Shown: in pieces, positions 32,901 to 35,923 of the stretch
Numbering within the stretch: the stretch's first letter is position 1
Layout of the letters: each line of letters begins with the position of its first letter
Source: Nitrospiraceae bacterium
GTDB lineage: Bacteria; Nitrospirota; Nitrospiria; Nitrospirales; UBA8639
Direction of reading: 5' to 3'
Assembly (NCBI GenBank): GCA_003523945.1
Contig: DOFS01000131.1
Coordinates: 424 to 36,346, forward strand
DNA length: 35,923 nucleotides
Notes under the pieces: model-generated
The model's database searches: none
Told to the model about the DNA's origin: nothing
Seen by the model: only the letters and a program-made list of their open reading frames with translations
Made by a program: the position numbers and the translations under genes

Positions 32901-33622
32901 TGGAAGAGAGCGAACAATCTTCTAGCGAGGAGAAAACCGGCCAGTGGAGAGAGCAATTGCAGGGAATCAGAAAGAAATTGGAGCGTATCGGCCCGATTAA
33001 CCTGGCAGCTATTGAGGAGCATGCTCAGTTAGAAGAACGCTATCAATTTTTGTTGGCGCAGGAGGAAGATCTGGCTGGTTCTATCCAATCCCTTCAGGAA
33101 ATTATCCAGCGATTGAATCAAACTACCAATAAGCTATTTGCCGAGACCTTTAAAGAGCTTCAGGTGAAATTTAGCGAAGTCTTTTCAGCCTTGTTCGCTG
33201 GAGGACGTGCTGAATTGATTTTGGTAGAAGATACTCAGGAAGGACAGGAATCAGAAGGGCCCAATCTTGAGCCAGGTGTGGAAATTGTCGCTCAACCTCC
33301 AGGAAAGCGATTGAAAAACCTCAATATGCTTTCCGGAGGGGAAAAGACCATGACTGTCATGGCCCTTCTCTTTGCAAGCTTCCTCATTCGACCTTCTCCG
33401 TTTTGTGTGTTGGATGAGGTGGATGCGCCGTTGGATGAGACGAATGTGGTCCGTTTTGGTCAATTTCTGCGGCAAATGGCGGACCGGTCTCAATTTATTG
33501 TGATCACACACAATAAACGAACCATGGAGACTGCCAACTCCCTATTTGGTGTGACGATGGAGGATCCTGGAGTTTCGAAGTTGATAGCGGTTCGGCTGCA
33601 TGAGTTAGAAGAGGTTGGCTGA
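29945..33622 (+). CDS. smc: Chromosome segregation protein SMC
   Basis: A 1225-residue cytosolic ATPase of the usual SMC length. The N-terminal head has Walker A 'GPNGTGKSN' (from residue 30) and 'SLRSERMEDVIFNGT'. Two long coiled coils (about residues 170-500 and 690-1010) flank a hinge at about 510-685 that contains 'VEALLGQTVIVKSL', 'LGGELVAPSGVISGGSGG' and 'LLRRRREI'. The C-terminal head has the signature 'LSGGEKTMTVMALLFA' (near 1128), Walker B 'CVLDEVDAPLDETNV' and 'FIVITHNKRTME'. With ScpA/ScpB, not encoded here, it forms the condensin that compacts and segregates chromosomes. The ATG has GGGAGG seven bases upstream. Confidence 0.97.
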   Translation: MFLRTLVVSGFKSFAEAKIDFPNGITAVVGPNGTGKSNIVDAILWAMGEQSVKSLRSERMEDVIFNGTEQRKPMGMVEASLIFSEVTPRELEPVSALLEGLDQATDVMITRRLYREGDSEYYFNKIPCRLKDIRGFLWNARAGARGQSVIEQGNIEQLLSASPQERREFIEGTAGIIRYKKQKAEALRKLQSTENNLLRVRDILGEVRGQLRTLNRQAKQAEEYQTFLREARELEVQLLTYDFRRFFQDQCQFENELHESESQELSCLAEEAHFVAEHQEVQLELTSASETLKETQDRFREIEQQMSHAFTAIQIERNRLDQYEQQHEQVMEERARLNGEGHEAIGSLDLLRERLAQIRCEMEILSVTLEEGEGKLADLAARRRETAEKVDKGRETILALAVDKTNQENRLRSIAEGQSSMARRIERLAAEYSQSQNDQTTLQAEGETLRQECSSLEGQLEALRYDQERLEVSLQSQREIREELDEKILDLQTQSAGAESELRALQSVFREEIGYGHRGEGDEASIRVACSSIQEALAERMEVPEEVEKAIEAVLGERLKAWIVQSSQEAEKSIEQFKQHEWGKGSFIPLNIPRASPKGPADWWDVLQHDTEVRGLAVNFVQVPDDLSPVVEALLGQTVIVKSLNGALNLMDTHSWFHGNGPLMVALGGELVAPSGVISGGSGGEAGGLLRRRREILTLEETLSTLTLELEEARANRKSLLQEIEDVSGKLEKATLSIREMEFQMLTIQKEASSKEKALPELIRRLDALQQDRLAEEAEWGQLQVEEVDVRTRLERLNQTREHEDEALRQFLDSLHALDQERQDMLQNLNDTRMNYQTLKTQWDHEQANVERIEREEVQRKTRIQQIDGQLEHLFLQSRKSQEERLTNERLVEELDIQKEAIAGTLLELQNRHAECMEEVKRLDGLIGKARETLSHIFKSRVPIEGRLAEVRTKLQAVHETLTMTYEISTDDLKKLPNAEPTAEGLEESEQSSSEEKTGQWREQLQGIRKKLERIGPINLAAIEEHAQLEERYQFLLAQEEDLAGSIQSLQEIIQRLNQTTNKLFAETFKELQVKFSEVFSALFAGGRAELILVEDTQEGQESEGPNLEPGVEIVAQPPGKRLKNLNMLSGGEKTMTVMALLFASFLIRPSPFCVLDEVDAPLDETNVVRFGQFLRQMADRSQFIVITHNKRTMETANSLFGVTMEDPGVSKLIAVRLHELEEVG

Positions 33623-33674
33623 GGGATCCCCAATCTTTCTAAATCTGTGGGTATAACCTTTGGGGGAAGTCTCA

Positions 33675-33715
33675 AAAAAAAGCCCCTTCCTTAGAATGTC
33701 GGAAGGGGCTTTTTT
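33675..33715. terminator. Bidirectional intrinsic terminator between smc and the ferredoxin gene
   Basis: AGCCCCTTCC and GGAAGGGGCT form a perfect GC-rich stem around a 10-base loop, with an A-run before and a T-run after, so it works as a rho-independent terminator on both strands for two convergent genes. Confidence 0.93.
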
Positions 33716-33739
33716 GGTAGAAACAGGTTTTTTGTTTGC

Positions 33740-34087
33740 TTAATTCCGAACGCCGCTCCAAACTTTCGCTGGGTCAATTTCTTTGTCCGGGTTCAGTTGT
33801 TTGGCCTTGTCCAGTAGAGCATCCGTTGTCTCAGGGATTTCTGGGTCAGGGATGCAGCAATCGTCGACAGGACACACGGCCGCACATTGAGGCTCATCAA
33901 AATGTCCAACGCACTCTGTGCAACGCTCATAGGTAATCACGTAAACCGTGTCCCCATCACCTTGACCTTCACCGACCTTATTGCCCTTTTCTTCCGCAGC
34001 GCTGCGTGTCTCAAAAATTGCCTCGTTGGGACATTCAGGGAGACAGGCGCCACAATTAATGCACTCTTCTGTAATTAGCAACGACAT
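33740..34087 (-). CDS. 2x[4Fe-4S] ferredoxin (YfhL/FdxN-like)
   Basis: A 115-residue small electron carrier. Cluster motif one is C9-x2-C12-x2-C15-x3-C19-P ('CINCGACLPECP'); motif two is C56-x2-C59-x8-C68-x3-C72-P, with the eight-residue loop of YfhL-like ferredoxins. An unusually long Gly/Glu-rich insert (about residues 30-47) separates them. Two more cysteines follow at 77-78 ('DDCCIPDP'). The C-terminal 35 residues form an acidic helix. An excellent AAGGAGGAATT precedes the ATG. It stands alone and is ended by a strong terminator shared with smc. Confidence 0.93.
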   Translation of the reverse strand: MSLLITEECINCGACLPECPNEAIFETRSAAEEKGNKVGEGQGDGDTVYVITYERCTECVGHFDEPQCAAVCPVDDCCIPDPEIPETTDALLDKAKQLNPDKEIDPAKVWSGVRN

Positions 34088-34619
34088 AATTCCTCCTTAG
34101 GGGCCAGATAAACCGTCATGTCAATTGTAGGAAGCCAACGCCTAGGAAACTTATCAAGTTTCCCCTGGCATGAGGGCACACACAGTAACAACTCTTGGGC
34201 GATTTTAACGGTGAAAATTTCGTGGCGTCAACCGGACAGAAGACCTAATCAGATAAGCCATTCGGACCTTCTGTAAAATCACGTGCATAAAAAACTTTTC
34301 CAGAATTATTGAGGGCAATGTCAATGCAAATCATCCGTGTATTTAAATATTTTGCCAGAAAGGTGGTAGGTGTTTTTGACCTTGACGAACCCAAGGACGA
34401 TTGTTATAGGAGCGAGGCGTTATCACATGAGAGCCGCAGTCAACTCGCATTTCCATGAGTCGCGATTGACCAGTGAGTAATAAGCGTGAAAGGTTTTGAG
34501 CGCGTTGGCTCAACCGTTCGTACGCTCGTCTCAGGGTATGGCCGAAAGAAATAGGGATGGTTTCTTCAAACCGGCTGCCTGGAGTTGGATATATTCCTGG
34601 TTTTTTCTCTTTTCTCCCC
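34088..34619. other. Intergenic region between the ferredoxin and EamA genes
   Basis: No gene is called. A 92-codon minus-strand open frame (34343-34621) has a partly helical, charged composition but no ribosome site and no recognised domain, and it overlaps the EamA start. A TTGACA on the ferredoxin strand lies at 34119-34124 without a matching -10 box. Confidence 0.4.
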
Positions 34620-35543
34620 ATGAAAACACTTAGCCCTGAATCATCAGTGCTCTCCGCCTATGCTGCCCTCACGACCGCCGCGATGGTTTGGGGGGGGTCG
34701 GTGGTTGCGCAAAAAGTTGCTTTAGGTCCTTTCTCCCCAGTGGAAGCGTCCGTCTTTCGAGGAATAGGGGCATTGCTGATCCTCATTCCTCTTTGGCTGT
34801 GGAAGGAAGGGATCGTGTCCTTTTCAGGGAGAGATTGGCGGATTTTTTTTCTGTTGGGATTGGGAGTCCTGGGAAATCACCTGTTCGTGCTATTTGGTTT
34901 ACAATTTATTGGGGCGGGGGCAGCGGGTATTATCATTGGGGCAAGCCCGGCAATTACCGCCTTTTTGTCCTCTTTAATCCTGAAGGATGTACCTCTCCGG
35001 GTGATTTGGCTTGGTTGCCTTGTCTCGTTTTTAGGGGTATTGAGTATTTCTGGGCGCAGTGCGGTGGAAGGCTTTGGATCCAATCCTCTGCTCGGCGGGA
35101 TTCTGGTGGTGTGCGCGTTAGTTAGTTGGGCTCTATATACGATTGGCTGTCGTAAAACCATGGAACGGTTCTCTCCACTGACCGTGACCTGGATAACACT
35201 TCTGACCTCTTTGATCTTTGAAATCCCGTTGTTAGCCCTGAATCACAAAGTCTTGGTTGCCGGGTTGGAGACGGTTTCCGTGTCTGGTTGGCTGGCGCTT
35301 CTGTATGTCATGGTATTTGCCACGGCGTTGGGTCAACAGGCATGGTTGTATGGCGTCAAGGGGATCGGCCCTTCCAGAGCAGGAATTTTTGGTAATCTTA
35401 TTCCGGTTTCGGCCTTGTGTTTTTCCCTCGTGATTTTGGGGGAGCCGGTTGGCTTGAGAGAAATAAGTGGGATAGGATTAATTTTGCTCGGGGTCTGGTT
35501 GGTTGATCGACAATCCTGTGCTGTGTTAGTGAAAGTCACATGA
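34620..35543 (+). CDS. EamA/DMT family transporter
   Basis: A 307-residue membrane protein made of two EamA repeats of about five helices each. Repeat one runs from 'TTAAMVWGGSVVAQKVAL' to 'LVSFLGVLSIS'; repeat two from 'LVVCALVSWALYTIGCRKTM' to 'ISGIGLILLGVWLVD'. 'GAGAAGIIIGASPAITAFLSSL' and 'LGEPVGLREI' are usual family stretches. Such proteins export metabolites such as amino acids, but the substrate cannot be told. I prefer the ATG at 34620, where the first repeat begins; an in-frame ATG at 34557 would add 21 residues. Neither has a good ribosome site. The SnoaL-like gene follows after 37 bases. Confidence 0.85.
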   Translation: MKTLSPESSVLSAYAALTTAAMVWGGSVVAQKVALGPFSPVEASVFRGIGALLILIPLWLWKEGIVSFSGRDWRIFFLLGLGVLGNHLFVLFGLQFIGAGAAGIIIGASPAITAFLSSLILKDVPLRVIWLGCLVSFLGVLSISGRSAVEGFGSNPLLGGILVVCALVSWALYTIGCRKTMERFSPLTVTWITLLTSLIFEIPLLALNHKVLVAGLETVSVSGWLALLYVMVFATALGQQAWLYGVKGIGPSRAGIFGNLIPVSALCFSLVILGEPVGLREISGIGLILLGVWLVDRQSCAVLVKVT

Positions 35544-35580
35544 TCGGGAAATAAGCGGAAACGAAGAAAGAGAGCGCACA

Positions 35581-35923
35581 ATGCTGAAGGAACGGATTGA
35601 GGAAGTCACGCAGATGAATGAGTTGTTTTACCGTGGGTTTGAACAGCTGGATATTGCGCTGATGGATTCTATTTGGGCTCACCAGGAGTATGTGACCTGT
35701 ATTCATCCGGGATGGAGTATCCGGGTCGGATGGCCGGCAGTCAGGGATTCCTGGGTGGTCATTTTCAATAATACGTTTTCGATGAAATTTGAATTGACCG
35801 AAGTACAGGTCCAAGTTGCGGCCGATATTGCATGGGTGATTTGTACAGAAAACATCACCAGTCGGGTGGGAGAGAACGAACAGAATAGCCAGGTCGTGTC
35901 CACCAATTTATTTGAGCGGATTG
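35581..35923 (+). CDS. SnoaL/NTF2-like protein (3' partial)
   Basis: The ATG at 35581 follows a purine-rich 'AAGAAAGAGAG', and the frame is open to the end of the window (114 codons). The visible part reads 'NELFYRGFEQLDIALMDSIWA', 'VTCIHPGWSIRVGWPAVRDSW' and 'FELTEVQVQVAADIAWV.CTENI', the helix-then-beta pattern of SnoaL/NTF2-like (DUF4440-type) small proteins. Functions of this fold vary widely. It is probably co-transcribed with the EamA transporter. Confidence 0.8.
   Translation, partial: MLKERIEEVTQMNELFYRGFEQLDIALMDSIWAHQEYVTCIHPGWSIRVGWPAVRDSWVVIFNNTFSMKFELTEVQVQVAADIAWVICTENITSRVGENEQNSQVVSTNLFERI

Noticed and set aside
34343..34621. 92-codon minus-strand open frame between the ferredoxin and EamA genes
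   Set aside because: The first half is helical and charged and could be protein, but there is no ribosome site, no recognised domain, and it overlaps the EamA start. Left uncalled.

Overview
The window is a piece of chromosome from a Gram-negative bacterium. The signs are an outer-membrane assembly lipoprotein of the BamD type, an AmpG-type muropeptide permease, several lipoproteins, and a complete System I (Ccm) cytochrome c maturation operon. Base composition is about half G+C. Start codons are mixed (ATG, GTG, TTG), usually with good Shine-Dalgarno sites. Gene content and protein style resemble Nitrospirota (Nitrospira-like, lower-GC lineages), but this is an inference from memory and not a database result. 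I saw no tRNA, rRNA, CRISPR array, intact insertion sequence or phage gene.

Layout. Positions 1-4109 (+) hold the 3' part of a DUF748/AsmA-like envelope protein, a DUF1295 membrane protein and two tandem SmpA-like lipoproteins. Positions 4200-6628 (-) hold an AmpG-like permease, an AlgH/YqgE protein and a YggX-like protein with two CxxC pairs. A Ppx/GppA phosphatase (+) faces a secreted S8 peptidase (-) across a hairpin. Positions 10362-12721 (-) hold two unusual SAM methyltransferases, one with an N-terminal PqqD-like domain and one with a signal peptide. A CopD-like membrane protein (+) follows, then a 39-codon ORF coupled to a frameshifted gene that resembles an S8 propeptide (13755-14157).

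The centre of the window (14317-21333, -) is a nine-gene operon: ccmA, ccmB, ccmC, a CcmE-like/CcmD-like fusion, ccmE, ccmF, ccmG, ccmH, ccmI. It is tightly packed, with many 1- to 17-base overlaps. Divergent from it, behind a good sigma70-type promoter, are a TlpA/ResA-like lipoprotein thioredoxin and ccdA. Together these would export and chaperone heme, keep the apocytochrome CXXCH cysteines reduced, and ligate heme in the periplasm.

The right-hand part (23579-35923) holds housekeeping genes separated by loose, gene-poor DNA: galE, a bamD-like gene, a fabH-like ketoacyl synthase, ispH, smc, a 2x[4Fe-4S] ferredoxin, an EamA-type transporter and the start of a SnoaL-like protein. The stretch 28460-29944 is AT-rich and gene-poor. 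It contains one small lipoprotein candidate and what looks like the decayed 3' end of a histidine kinase gene.

The most distinctive points are the CcmE'-CcmD fusion, the PqqD-like domain on a methyltransferase near a secreted protease and a propeptide-like gene, the Glu-for-Asp change in the S8 peptidase, and the repeated CxxGxWC motif at the end of the BamD-like protein.
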